Assembly: GCF_019399895.1 (NCBI RefSeq)
Contig: NC_091867.1
Coordinates: forward strand, 3,348,001 to 3,412,000
Direction of reading: 5' to 3'
Length of the DNA: 64,000 nucleotides
Source: Cardiocondyla obscurior
Taxonomy: Eukaryota > Arthropoda > Insecta > Hymenoptera > Formicidae
Positions 1 to 12,376 of this stretch are shown here, piece after piece. Position 1 is the stretch's first letter. Each line of letters opens with the position of its first letter. A program made the position numbers and the translations under genes. Below the pieces are notes generated by a model. The model was not told where the DNA came from. It searched no databases and worked only from the letters and a program-made list of their open reading frames with translations.

Positions 1-3000
1 GGAATGCAACAATTGCATCCCGCGCGGGTCGGTCAGTTTTTACTCCGCGCTTGCAGCACACGTTCGAGAAACTCGAAATTATATTGCGCTACAACTCGAT
101 CGGTCGTAAATTAATATTATATCTCTAATAGACGACATAAATCTTCTTCCTCATATTACGTCCATAAAAGTAGTTAGAAAGAACAGGCGAAAAAGTATCC
201 TCGTCAGTTTGAAACGAGACGTTTATGACCCTAAAGAATCAAAGATCGTCAATCCAGTAGCTCCTCCGGCTAACTATTTCCGAGATCGACGCGATAGGAG
301 CAGGCACGAGGAAGTCTCTCGGGACTTTCTTGCCCCGGTAGCCAATCGAACGCCGGCCACCGCTGTCGGATTTGATATAGATGTCGAAAGGTCACGCTAC
401 GGTGATTTTCGTCGCGAATTCTTCCGATCCTTGCCTTCCTCCGCTCGCCGGCGCGGTCGGGCCGCGGCGCGCGGCGTAACGAAGAAGCGAACGAGGAAGC
501 GAAGCGTGCAAACGAACGGGAAGCCGGGAAAAACAATAATTATTTTACGTGCCACGGTCGTTCGGAATTGTGCTGCGCACGGCGATAAGGAAATGTGCCG
601 CTAGAAAATGAGCGATCGCCTGTAATTCGCGGTTCTTTTTTTTTCTTTTTTTCCTTTTTTTTTTCTCTCTTTCCCTTTTCTTTGAGAACGCTCGGCGCGA
701 CGATGTCGCGAACCGAGGAGCTCAGGAGTTCCGCTCACCTGGGCGGAAAGCTTCGCCGAGGGGAGTTCTGCTTCGAGTTTGTTGTCCGAGATAGAAAGTC
801 CGAAGATCGGCGCGACGTTCAAGACCGTGCTTGGGTTAACGACGTGCCGTCGTTTGCGAGAAGAAACACGCGTGGAGACGTATCGCGCGCCACCGAGCTG
901 CCGGGTCATAAAACGCGCGCGATTCATCAGTGTCGCATGTATTATTTCCGCAGGTAGGTAGGATCTTCGAGCGTCAGGTTTCTTTGGCGAAAAGAAAAAA
1001 CCAAAAGAAATGATCCTACCCAAGAACCTATTAAATATGAAGAAAAAAAAAGAAAAAGAAATTAATCTTTGTTGGGAATTTCGTTCGGCAAAAACGAGAA
1101 AGAAAATAGTTTGAATTATGTATTCGTGTATAAAAGTAGCGCAGTCCAAGCGTTGCAAACGTTTCGACGTAGTCTCTAGAGGGGTCATTCATTTTTATAT
1201 AATATTTGCCAGGTGGAGGGACAAGTGTCGCAATATCGTCTCATTAGCATTGTGTATTCAACCTCCCACTCTTTGCGCCTGTATTTCCGGTATTGCGAGC
1301 TCGACATATTCCTACTTCCGGTTTTCGAGGCAACCAACCACGACTTTTCTAGCATACGGCCATTACTATGGTGATTATTGTGGGTGTTCTGCTGCGACAC
1401 TATGCTTATTTTTATCTTGTCTCCCTAATTAGATTAGATACGCAATCTATGTTATTGCTGTGCGTTAATTTTTCTTGATAAACGAAAGCTAATAAAGTTC
1501 TCGAACTGATTAAATTTATTTCTTTATTAAAACTAGTAATTAATTATTAATAATAAATGTTTTCTAAAATATTTTATTCTTAAACTAATTCGATTAGCCA
1601 ATAAATATCAACGTCGTGATAAAATAATGTTGCGGTAAAATCAATAAAGCGATTACTCGGGTCGGGATAAAATTACAGTATCGAGACGCTTCCTATTTCT
1701 ATAAGAAATATAATACCGTTTGTTTATGGTAACAATACGGTGTCAATCGACAAATTTTTTTTTCTCCCAGCACGTACCAAAGACACAATCAATATTTTCA
1801 TTATATACCGCGGGAAAATGACTTCCGTGGTATTTTTTTCCTAACACGTCCGGCTTCCCTTTTCACGCGAGGTCTCGAAACGAAAGCTCTCCCGTCGGGA
1901 GAGCTTCAGTTCAATTTTTATATTAATGGCACGCTGAGATACGACGATCAGATAAAATGCTAATACCGTATATGTATAATTCATGTAAATATGATACAAG
2001 TAAAAAAGAAAATATTTGATTTATGAATGAGTAAAAAGTTTCGTGATTCTACTTTTGTCTGAAACATTAATTGTTTATCGGAGAATAATTTTCCTATCAG
2101 AGCGTGACGGTTGTCTGACTTTAACTAATCGCCTTTCGCAGCGTTTGTGCGATTTTTGATAATACACTCACGAATTTTATTTTTATCGCTACCACAAATT
2201 GTACTTATCGATCGAAAATGTGTGTCAATTTTTTTTTCTTTATTTTTTTTTTTTTTTTAATGGAGTTACGCGTTTGCAAGTGGCTGCAAAGCATTCAATT
2301 CGAATGTGTAACACGAGAACTACATACTATCAACATTTGCGTCCGTGGCACCTGCGCAAGCACAACGAACGAGTGAAGAAAATTGCTTTATACCGCCTAC
2401 GATAAAAATGCGAATCGTATAAGCCGAGATACAATTACGGGCGCCGCGATGATATTATCTTACTCCACATTTTTGACATGGAAAGATTATTTAGAATAAA
2501 AACTCTTTAAATCAATATTTAATATTAAAGATCTTCAAATTAAGTTAGCCCTTACTTTTTTGAACTGCCGTATCTTGAAAAGTTTTCCGCAGAACTAAAT
2601 ATATTAACGACACATTAAAAATAAAATAAACTAAAAAAAAAAAAATATATATATATATACCATTTGTACGTTATAAGAGCTATAACATAAAAATGCATGG
2701 TCAAGGTAATAACGCTTATCGGGACAAGTGTTTTTAACGAGGCAGATAGCAAATTAATTACAGCTGCATTTCATTACGAGCAGAAAGGCCATGTAAGCGA
2801 TGAATACCGGGTCATATTTTTCTGAGAAAAATTCCGATGATTAATTTCCGATTTGTCTTCACGATTGCAATACGGTTTTAGACTCAATTGTTGCCGATGC
2901 ATCACGGTATGCTCGCGCTGTGTTTGCATTTTTACGCTCGCGTTTAAGCCGGCAATGACAATAGGCTCGCGATATTCGTTGGCAAAACACGGTGTCGTTT

Positions 3001-6000
3001 TTATTGGCGCAAGGAGAGTTGGCGTGGAGAGAAACCCGTATTTTTCCCGTAAGCGACGGTCGCAATTGCGACAATTCATCGCGGATACGTTGAACGATGA
3101 TTCAGACGAGAGTCTCATACGCCTCCAATGCTGGAGAACGGATTAAACTCCTGGATCGCGGTATCCGAGTCGGACTCAGCTGCACTCGGCGCGCGGAGAT
3201 TTCCGTCTGTATTCCTTCACCCGTTTGGCTTAAACGATTTTATTGGCTGAACATATTTGCGCGCGCGGCGAGTTCTCTCCGTCTGACGTAATTCCCGACA
3301 AAGGGGACTGACCCTCCCAAATATGATGAGACAGCATTGACGTACATGCGCCGGGTTCGCTTTTCAATTTCGATCACGGTATACTCTCGAAGACGCAGGC
3401 GTCCTATCGATGCATATTAATCGCTCATTGTTATACGGAAATAATCGTATAAGCTGAAAATTCGAGCGAAATCGAGTCGATTGCCCGCGGAGTGAATAAG
3501 CTCTTTTCATTTTATGCTGGTCCTCATACGCGGACAGATAACAAAATTTCATGTGCACGGGCGTATAAATATAACACAAAATAATCGAATTGGGAAATAA
3601 TATTGTATACACGTGTTCGGATTAACGATTAAAAATTATGTTATGACTCCGTGGACTTTTATTTTTTTGAACAGCTCGCGCAAGTTACGTAAGTCATATT
3701 CTGCAGATAATGAGAGTGTAACGAAGCGTCATCGTTACTTGATGAGGTAAACAACAAACGCGCACACGTTGAGCGGCAAAATTGTTCCATTTTATAATAA
3801 AGTAGCCGCCGGACCGATCTGCACGCCTAAATGTGTAACGAGCCTACGAGGGTTGATAGAATTATATGGTAATTAACGCAGGGAATTACGATTATTTGCT
3901 TGAGCAGCTTATAGATAGACCTCCGAACTTATTTTAAATTCAAATGCGTTACGTCAATTATTATTTACAGCTAAAATTAGCATACACAACGAATGCATAA
4001 ACATTTTCATTAAACTTTATTATCACTTTCTCACGTAATTCACTCGCGTTCGTATCCCATCTGTCGAGTTGAAAATAATGTAATCATCAAAGCATCAAAT
4101 TTGAATATCGGGAACACGGTGTACAAGATGATTTTTCAAAGGCATTAATAGCTCCGAGAATTTCCCAAGAAATAATTCTGATAAAAATACGAAGCGTTTT
4201 TAAATTTATATTAAGAAAATTAAAAAAAGAAAAAAGAAAAATTAATTTTTCTTTCGGAAAGAATAAATTCTTAGGGATTGTGTTGAGGGATGTCTATGCG
4301 GACTGAATATACAGGCGATCGAGTGGCTCTTTCGCGAAAGACGTGTGCCTATTCGCTAGAATCGATGCGGTATTTGTACAGGTGCGCAAACCACCATAAC
4401 GCCGCTCGAATAAAATACTCGTCCTTACGATAATGCGAGCCGCGAATGCCCGCGTTCAAGTGGCGCTAATCCGTCGTGTTTACGAGGAGCAATCGAGCCG
4501 CGACGGTACACTCGCGCGACGAATTCGAGTTGCATCCCGACGAGAAGGGAAAATAACAAATTGCCGGCGGTACCACCGACGTTATGTAAATCCCCGGTAA
4601 AGGAAGATATAAGAACGCGGTGATCAAATCAACGCGAGATTAAGAGGCTCCGAGACGATGGTATCTGCTTCGCGATTGAATTCACCTCCAACGGGACCGC
4701 GTATATCGGCGACCTTCTGGGAAACGATAAAAATACCGGTTACCCAGCTCGAGGACCTGCAAAATTGCTCGGCGGGTATGCGAAGCCACGGGCGGCCGAT
4801 AAGAGAAACAATAACTGGTAATAAATGTGCGTCTACGGCGCGGAACGTAAGGCAAGCGGTTGCATGCGAGCTAGGCATTTGCGGCGGGAAGCGGAGGCGA
4901 CGCGAAGACGTGACGCGCTAATGATTGGAATTAATTTGTCAGCAATTCGATGCCCCCGCGGAAAGGAAATTCCAGCGTGAAAGGAGCTCTACGGCCGTGT
5001 CCTATTTTTCGCGCCGATCGAAGACGAGAATGCATGCCGCGAGAATGAAAGGGGCATGTGCGGAGCCATTGTTACTGTCGCGAGTGCGACGAGCGATGAA
5101 AAATGGTTTCCATCGCCGTTCGCGGAATGGTAGATAGATACGGCGGCCGCGAAGAATAGGCACGATCGTCCGAACGGTGAAGGAATTATCGGCGCTGTGA
5201 CGTCCGTCCAACAAGTTGCTATCATGTAAATTTGCCGGTCTCCTTATTTCCTTAAGTTTAATTAGTGTTCAACCGTGTCACCATAAGCGCGATGACAAAT
5301 GAGAATACGCGTGATGCGAATATGCGGCCGTAATTAGTCTTAATTCAAAAGCCGTCATTTTTTTTTTCTGTCAAGTCAAGCCTTTAAGTCAAAAATATAT
5401 ATTTAAAGAAACACATTTTAAGAGAAATTTTTCTTTGGTTATTTATTGTGATTTATGAAACGTCGATTTGAATTTTAAAACAGTCATTTTTAATTAAAAT
5501 AAATATTATATTTTAATTATATTCTTCTAATCAAAGTATTGAAATATTGAAAATGTAAATATAATAATCTAACGTCGAATATTGTAGTTTATGGTATTAC
5601 AGTAAAATGTGAAAGAAGCAGAAACACATTTTTCAATGACACTTGGCCGATAAATTTATTAAGCGTGGCGCGTTCCTTCGAGCATTTCTCATAAAAAAGC
5701 TTTTGAGAATTTTATTGCAAAATAGAATTGTAAAATGAATATTTCACGTGAACCACGATCGCACGTATATCTTTATTTACAATGTAATAGATAAGACCGT
5801 GCAAATAACAGAGTGTTTGCTGTTCAAAAATATGTATCTCGATATACTGGCAATATATTTTGTTTCCTTGGATTTGACACAAATTTTCGAAACGAAAAAT
5901 TGCGTTTTCGAAGGGATGTAGACATCCCTAAAATCTCGACGAGGATTTTTTTTCGAGTCGAAATCGTATACGAGCACTTTTTCGAGAAAGTATTATGTGT

Positions 6001-6205
6001 AAGCTAAGCAGGTAAATAAAATAAAAATTCGTGAGCGTTGAATAATGACAAGTATGTAGAATGACCTCAGAAAAGAAAAAAAAAAAAGAAGAAAAAAACC
6101 ACCACCATTCCTTTTACGTGAGGTCTCTCAAGAGAAAACTCTTGGCATTTCCATTTTTTTCCTCTTAAGCAAGAATCAGTTTACACGAAGGTTGCGCACA
6201 CTCAC
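1..6205. other. non-coding stretch, no supported gene
   Basis: Open frames here are short, overlap on both strands and show no recognisable domain or coherent splice-bounded exon. The stretch is AT-rich with some CpG-rich patches (about 390-500 and 4430-5200). It holds a pyrimidine-rich tract at about 633-685, and an A-run followed by an AT dinucleotide repeat at 2633-2659. Most likely it is the first intron of the minus-strand gene whose first coding exon ends at 6206, or intergenic DNA. A donor-like GTGAGC on the minus strand just below position 747 follows an open frame, but I could not find a convincing acceptor for it. Confidence 0.5.
2633..2659. repeat. A-run plus AT dinucleotide microsatellite
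   Basis: A run of 13 A is directly followed by about seven AT units. It is a simple sequence repeat with no coding potential. Confidence 0.9.
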
Positions 6206-6271
6206 TGGTTCGTGAAGATAGGACTCCCATAATTCCTTGAGGTCGCCCGTTCCCACGTCGTAGAACGCCAT
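6206..6271 (-). CDS. first coding exon of an unrecognised gene (partial)
   Basis: On the minus strand an acceptor ending TTTCAG opens an exon at 6426, and a strong donor GTGAGT closes it at 6206. The ATG at 6271 has A at -3 and G at +4, and encodes 22 residues starting MAFYDVGTGDLKELWESYLH, ending in phase 0. I do not recognise the protein. The acidic DLKELWESYLHEP segment looks like a helix. Two other ATGs precede it in the exon: one opens a 4-codon frame, the other a longer frame beginning MGEYHVSLTDD that reads to the donor, so the start choice is not certain. I prefer the downstream ATG for its better context. The next exon was not found, so the following intron may exceed 6 kb and leave the window. 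Confidence 0.5.
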
Positions 6272-6426
6272 GATATTTCGTTTCTTTAGCTTTCCGGGTA
6301 ATGCGAACGTCGTCGGTCAGAGAAACATGGTACTCGCCCATGAAGGACGAAGAGAATTAAAACGCCGTCATGCCGTCGCCACGTAGATCCAACTGTTCCT
6401 CGATAGTCTCACAAGATCGTCGATGC
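6272..6426 (-). other. 5' untranslated part of the first coding exon
   Basis: This segment lies between the acceptor at 6427-6428 and the preferred ATG at 6271. It carries three upstream ATGs, including a minimal ORF of four codons. It probably joins the CpG-rich leader exon whose donor is at 9239. Phase cannot be tested because both pieces are non-coding. Confidence 0.4.
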
Positions 6427-9238
6427 CTGAAAGTAAAGATTGTCCCTTAGTTCCGTCGTCTAAAATAATTACAAATACCGCTAATTATCACCTTCGCTCG
6501 TAGATCACTGAAGCGACAGATCTGTGAATATACAGCGTTATTACTCAATTACTCTAATTACATCAAAGGAATTTCGAAATTCGCGGTCTCGATTTCCCTC
6601 GGGCTTAAGATTAAAACTTTCCTTCGATATTAGAATGCAGACTCGCTATTTACGGAATAAAGGACGGAAGTAAATTCAGGGTTATTCGTTTTGTTAAAAT
6701 TAGATTGAGTTGAGCGAGAGATAAGAGGAACATTGCGCTTTTGTGACATTATAAATAAATTAAAGAGAGAGATAGAGACGCATTTAGATGGAGCGAAGTG
6801 TGCACTGCGTTTCACTGAATAAGAGACGAACCGGAAAGCTTTATGTAAGTGTCATTAAAAGATCCAGCCGGACGTCAGATGGTAATCTGGTAAAGAGGAT
6901 ATATCGATAAATGTGGCTTGTAGATGCTGCGGCAGTACGCGCGCATCCGTGATCTCAGCATCGCATGCGGTATTATCGCGCGTGTTGCATTATCTATACC
7001 GTGGCCGGTTTTGCGTTTAATGCCTTTTGTCCTATATTACGGGATGATGCATAGCTGCATTACGAGCCGCGTTGCGTTCTAACGAGTTCAATGGACCTGT
7101 CTTTATGGGCTAAGTATACCAGTCGCGAGAAAGAGTGAGAGAGAGAGAGAAAGAGAGAGAGAGGGGAGGGGGGGAAGAGCTACTCCGACTGTTACACGAA
7201 CATCACGAAATCGCGAAAGAGCAAAGTTACGATACTCACATTAATTCCATATCTCTTTTCTTTTCACGCGCTTGGCGCAGTTCCGCTCGCGTGATCTATT
7301 TCAAATAAACGATGAATGGTTTTAGACGCGGGCCGCGTTTGCTCAAGCTTTTGTGTTTACACCGAACGAAAATAAATCCCCAGATAAGGAATATCAATCG
7401 GGAGTTATCTCGAACGGAGTATCTCGGGGTATGAAGTTCAATTGAATCACTTCCCGCATGTGTAACACACGTATAGGCAGTCTAGAAATCACGGAGCGGA
7501 GGAGGCTTACGTCCGAGAGCCTCCAGTCGGCCTTGCTCGCCGTCTCGGGAAAAGAAATTAACTTCGAGTTACGCCACACGCCATACGTTGAATTCCTTCC
7601 TCTAAAAATCTGGTTTCTCGCTTACGATCGCGGCTGGATCTTTTTTCCACGCGCGCAATATAATAAATTATGATAAAAAGAAGAAGAAAAAATTCTATGC
7701 ATAAGCAGGGAACTAACTAAGTAGTCGGAAAGAATCCTGAAAGCTGAACGTTACATGCAAGAGTTAAACACCTCAGTGCATCTAGTCACCGTAATCGCGA
7801 GAATAATCACAAAAGGACATCGGAAATAATCAACGATTACGCTATGCGTATGCATTATTTTAAATGCGAGACTGGCTAAAAACATTAATTACACTAAGCG
7901 ACGTAACTACGGTTATTCAGCTCTCTCGTGAAGCGTGCGATTCGCCAGAGAGCTATTTCAGATATTACGTTCGCTAACGAGATGGCGAAACTTTTTACCG
8001 CTTCTTTTTTTTCTGAAATTCGACGGCGGAATATTATATTCCTCGGTGAAAGGCCTCTGAATTGGTATTAACAATGTTAATTCAAGGATGAAGGGCGGGT
8101 TCAAAAATTTTTATTCAGCACGTGTCGTTTTGGAAGGCCGGTTTTTCTGAAATGCACAACGGCTTTGGAGGGAAATAACATTATTGATTTAATTGGTTTA
8201 ATTAAATCGGACATTAAAATTTACAACGGTAGCGTATCACGTGTCACATCGCGACATATTGCCGTCGAAATTGCTTTTGAAAATTATTTCCGAACGTATT
8301 TATCCCATTGCTTCTACGAATAAATCACCGTTGAAAGGTCCGCTGATAAAAAGATTGTAGATATCGCAGTAGCACTGGTCGCTTTTCTCCGATTTCAACT
8401 TCTCGTTGGAAACGTTTGCGATTTTTTTTTTTTTTTTCCGTAGTTTCGCGGAACTCGCCCTTTTTTATTTCTTTATGAATTTTTAAGTAATCTGGCTTGC
8501 TTACGCAAATGTTATTTCCAATGCAATCGTTCGACCTTTCGAACGATTCTACGTAACCGATATTAATCAAAACTGGTATTTCCGGAAAGAAGAGGAGAGA
8601 CATTGGCGATCTCACGCGTCTCTTAATCGCGATTTGCGTTTCTGCGACGGGCACGCGATTCATTCTTATCACGAGCACGATGCGTCAAACTTATTTATGC
8701 CGCTTTCAGCAGGTTTTATCGTCTCGAATACGATGAAAATCCCGTTTTCCTTTTAATACGCGTGACTTCGAACATTCCAAGGATAGCTATCGAGATTCGC
8801 GCTGTCGTACAAGTTGTCGATTTAGGCGATTATCGGTTGCGGCCGATGCGGGTCGATTCCGGTAACGCCAATATATTACTCCCGAGAGGTCCATCAATCG
8901 GCGGGAAGGACCTCGCATTCCGCGCAAGCCGCATCATCTCGCGATCGAGAGATCTCGTGGGAGCTCATCGCGTTCGCGCGGCGATGACAGATCCGGTCGT
9001 TGCAATCGGAGCGTTCCAGATGGAACGGGGTGCCGGCTTGGCGGCGCGTGCACGTGCACCCGGTCGCATCCGTCTTTACGCAAGTAGCGGTACCAACGCG
9101 ATACACGATACCGATACGCAAAAAAATAAAAAAAAATAAAAAAATAAAAAATAAAAAATATTAAATAACAATTAAAAAAGGGAAGCAAAAGGAGGAAATA
9201 GCAATCGCGTAAAATTATTACATGGAACTGTTACTTAC
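6427..9238. other. probable first intron of the minus-strand gene
   Basis: This lies between the leader-exon donor (GTAAGT read on the minus strand, 9233-9238) and the acceptor at 6427-6428. I see no supported coding exon. It contains a GA-rich tract at 7131-7180 and T-runs near 8420-8440. At 9119-9180 there is an A-rich stretch with repeated AAAAATA-type units. Confidence 0.4.
7131..7180. repeat. GA-rich microsatellite
   Basis: The segment is an almost pure run of GA/GAAA units ending in a G-rich tail. GAGA tracts in insect introns can recruit GAGA factor or CLAMP-type proteins. That role is inference; the repeat itself is seen directly. Confidence 0.85.
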
Positions 9239-9935
9239 CGTTCGAGATGCTGGCGGGGAAGATAAAGGGGACCTTTCGTTGACCTCTGGTGGAGGGGTGG
9301 AGGAGCAGCGACGGGGAGTCACAGGGAGTAATTTTCGAAGTATGTTATGTTAAAGCACAGCACTGTATACCGCTTGCGAGCGACTGCGCCGACGAGTGGC
9401 GAAGAAAGCGGGACGGCGAAATCGATAGGCAACACCCGCGCCTACACCAACGACTCGTCGCGAAGTCGCCAATCGCCGGGGAACCGACTGTTTCGCAAAC
9501 GCGCTCTTACACAGGGTTACGTAGGGCCTAGTAACGGCACGCGGCTATCGATTTTCGGACGGGGCCGAACGCGTAGGGCCGCCTGCTGCGTGGAGAATGG
9601 AGTGCCAGGCCGGAGAAGCGACCGTTTCCAAGCGGATGCGCGCGGTACGACGTTCTTTGCGTGAATGCGGGACCGGCGGCTGCACGTGCTGGCGCCGCAA
9701 GGAACTTCAATCGTTGCCGCTCCACCAATAGCGGCGAACCACCTGTTACCAGCGTACTGAGCTATCAGTCGGGCAGTGAACGGCCGCAATGCGCGCGCAA
9801 CCTTATCAGTCGTGACGCGCGTTGCCGAGCGAACTTTTAAACGCGCGCCGGAACCGCCCCGGGACTTTTCAGAGACGCGTTTTCGCCAGGATTCCCAAAA
9901 GTTTCGTAAATGGGGAAAAAACCGTGAAATTAAAT
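9239..9935 (-). other. CpG-rich candidate 5' leader exon
   Basis: On the minus strand a consensus donor (G|GTAAGT) follows position 9239, and the sequence upstream is CpG-rich and unlike its AT-rich surroundings. Open frames exist on both strands but carry no recognised domain, as expected for a GC-rich leader. The start near 9935 is set only by the TATA-like element about 30 bases upstream. The nearest downstream minus-strand acceptor with a good coding start is at 6427. The exon extent is inference and the donor is the firmest part. Confidence 0.35.
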
Positions 9936-9962
9936 CGTCCAATTTTATCAAAGTCTCTCGGT

Positions 9963-9970
9963 TATAAATA
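9963..9970 (-). promoter_or_regulatory. TATA-like element of the minus-strand leader exon
   Basis: Read on the minus strand the sequence is TATTTATA, sitting just upstream of the CpG-rich block. Its position fits transcription starting near 9935. No initiator consensus was confirmed. Confidence 0.3.
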
Positions 9971-12317
9971 AGATTATGCGCGCGAGAAACTTAAGGTGTT
10001 AGAAACAGAATCGGGTCTGCTTTGCTTACGATTGATAAGCGTTATTCGTTTGCTTTTCTCCCCGACTTTCACGAGTCGCATTCGACACGCGAGGAACCGA
10101 CTTGTTCGTGCGTCAATTCGTGAAGTGGAGTGACGGCAGTTCTGGATAATAATAGCACGGCGGGATCTGACGGACTTAACGGTATGCGGGCGCGGAAAGC
10201 GATGCGGGCAATCGATGCACGCACCCGCAACCAAACGCACTGGAGTATGCAACTAATCCCGCGGCATTTACCCGCGATTATTTAACGACCGGCGGCGAGC
10301 GCTTAAATATTTTTTATTATAATAGGCCCGTTCGTTCGCACTTCCTGGACTTTGTGCTTGTTCCTCTTGTCCGATGCAAAACGTCAACTGTGAGCTTTCT
10401 CCGAGCCAGTTTTTCCTTTGAAAAATTGAAATAATACGCTTCTTTTTATAGATATTCCACTAAAATTACAAAAGAGCATTTCGATAGATTTTAAATCGGA
10501 TTTTCTTTTCAAGAAGAGAGTTATCGGGTTACTTTAACTCGATATAATTGGAATTCGAGATGATTCACTTTTAGTCAGAGAAATTTAATCTAAGAGGTCT
10601 TTCTTTTATTCTTAAGAATAGTTCGTGTATCTTCAAGATAAAATAGATCGACTTAAGCGAGCACGATTATACATTATACGTATAATCGTATTATGTGCTG
10701 CTTTGTTTAAGACATTTATATAAGTTTCTTTATATTTACGTATTTGGCAGAGATCTCGTCTGATGAAACGCGCGTCTGTTTATCGTCAACGAGAAACGAA
10801 AGTTGCACAGTCATTCCGTTTAGAGCGGCAAATGTGGGAGATAAAAAGACAGAGGTGAGGCCGCAAAGAGAATCGGCCGGGTCACAGGTGCGAGACGTCG
10901 TCGGACCTCTGTCTCGCGGCCTCTAGTTAATTACGCCAATTCGTCAGGGGTCTTTCGCGATACGCAATTTGCACGCGGGATGACACGCTGGCGACGCCGG
11001 ATATTCAATTAGCAGAAAGAGGTCTCGCCTCCTTCGCTCGTCGCCGCCCTCGTCGGGGAAGCGAGCCGTGCGCGGCACGACAGAAATTGTCTGGGCCCCG
11101 TTTAGGCGCTGAATAAAATTACGGCGCACATTGTTGCGTGCACAATAGGACACGATATCAAGTCCGTTCGCTGCTGTCTCACCTACATCGCGCTACTATC
11201 GATTTTCCAATTATCAGGCGGCGTCCCGTCGCGGACGTTTCATCTACGTATCTGTATACACGATGTGCGCGCGTATTCTCGACGGACGATCGTTCATACA
11301 TATTTTAATAATGCCGGCAAAGCGATCTACGGAAATATCTCGCGTGCTTGACTTCTAACGTGGATCGGCATGGGGTGTCGCGGGTCGTCAATAAACGTCG
11401 CGTGCAAAAGTAAAACGAAGTCGCGAAGGACAACGCCGCTATTTTTAATTTGCCCATTTCGCGGCACGAAATGACGCGCGAACATCTCCGGTTGGTTTTT
11501 CAAAATAAAGAGATTTTTTTATTAGAACCTGCTTTTACAGTATGTTACGATTCAATATCGCCGAGTTCACATCGAGTAGTAGAAAATTGTGTAGGTACCA
11601 ATTACTTTTCTCCGCGATAAGATTCTACATGCTTCTTTTTTTTTTCTTCTTCTTTTTCGTATCAGGTACAATACAAGGCTGAACAAAGTATGATTCTGTA
11701 ATTTTGTTCGGATTAAAACTTTTCTTTCGATAACGACATCGTCATTATAATTGTATGTCCACTCTTCGCTCGTGCAGTACCCCTTATACACAAAGTAATT
11801 TATAAGATACAATATAATATATTTATACATATACATATGTATGTTTGTATGTTGCGTGTATGTGTATGTGTATGCTATTACGCAAAATATATTCTAATTT
11901 CGGTATTTCTATTTTTTTTTTTCTTTTCTCTCTCTCTCGCTCTTGTCACGTAGCAAAATAAACTTCTCTTTAACATATAATATTTTAACGTACTGACATT
12001 GAGTAAGTTAAACACTTTTAACTCGCCATAGTAACGTACAATTAGTTTATCGCTAGTCCGCGAGTAGTTTAGTTAGAACAATGAAATTGCTTAACAATAT
12101 AGATACTCGGAGACAATCAATAATATTTGTGTCTCTCGATAAAATACAAAAGTAACGTTAATAATAAACCTTTGAGAACATTTATAATCCCACATTACGA
12201 CAATTAAGGTAAATAAGTTCCACGTTAAAATTCACGTAACTCTTCCGTGGTTAAAAAAAAGGAGAAAAAATATTACGTAATAATAGCGCATGCATAATAA
12301 TAACGTAACGAATGTGG
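9971..12317. other. intergenic stretch between two minus-strand genes
   Basis: No supported gene. Two CpG-rich patches lie at about 10080-10270 and 10840-11440. The part from 11500 to 12317 is AT-rich with T-runs and probably includes the distal 3' UTR of the bZIP gene. A further AATAAA read on the minus strand lies near 11518. Confidence 0.5.
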
Positions 12318-12323
12318 TTTATT
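12318..12323 (-). terminator. candidate polyadenylation signal of the bZIP gene
   Basis: AATAAA is read on the minus strand 54 bases past the stop codon at 12377. Other candidates lie further downstream, so a longer 3' UTR is possible. Confidence 0.4.
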
Positions 12324-12376
12324 AGATTATGCGCGACAGATCGTGTGAGAACGTCTAGGTATTAATAATCGCGTAA

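Noticed and set aside
601..1188. 195-aa open frame on the minus strand
   Set aside because: It includes translated pyrimidine and purine tracts (Phe- and Lys-rich). One stretch ending at a GTGAGC donor (747) looks exon-like, but no matching acceptor or domain was found.
9517..9951. 144-aa minus-strand frame in a CpG-rich block
   Set aside because: Several frames are open over the same bases on both strands with no domain. I treat the block as a leader or promoter.
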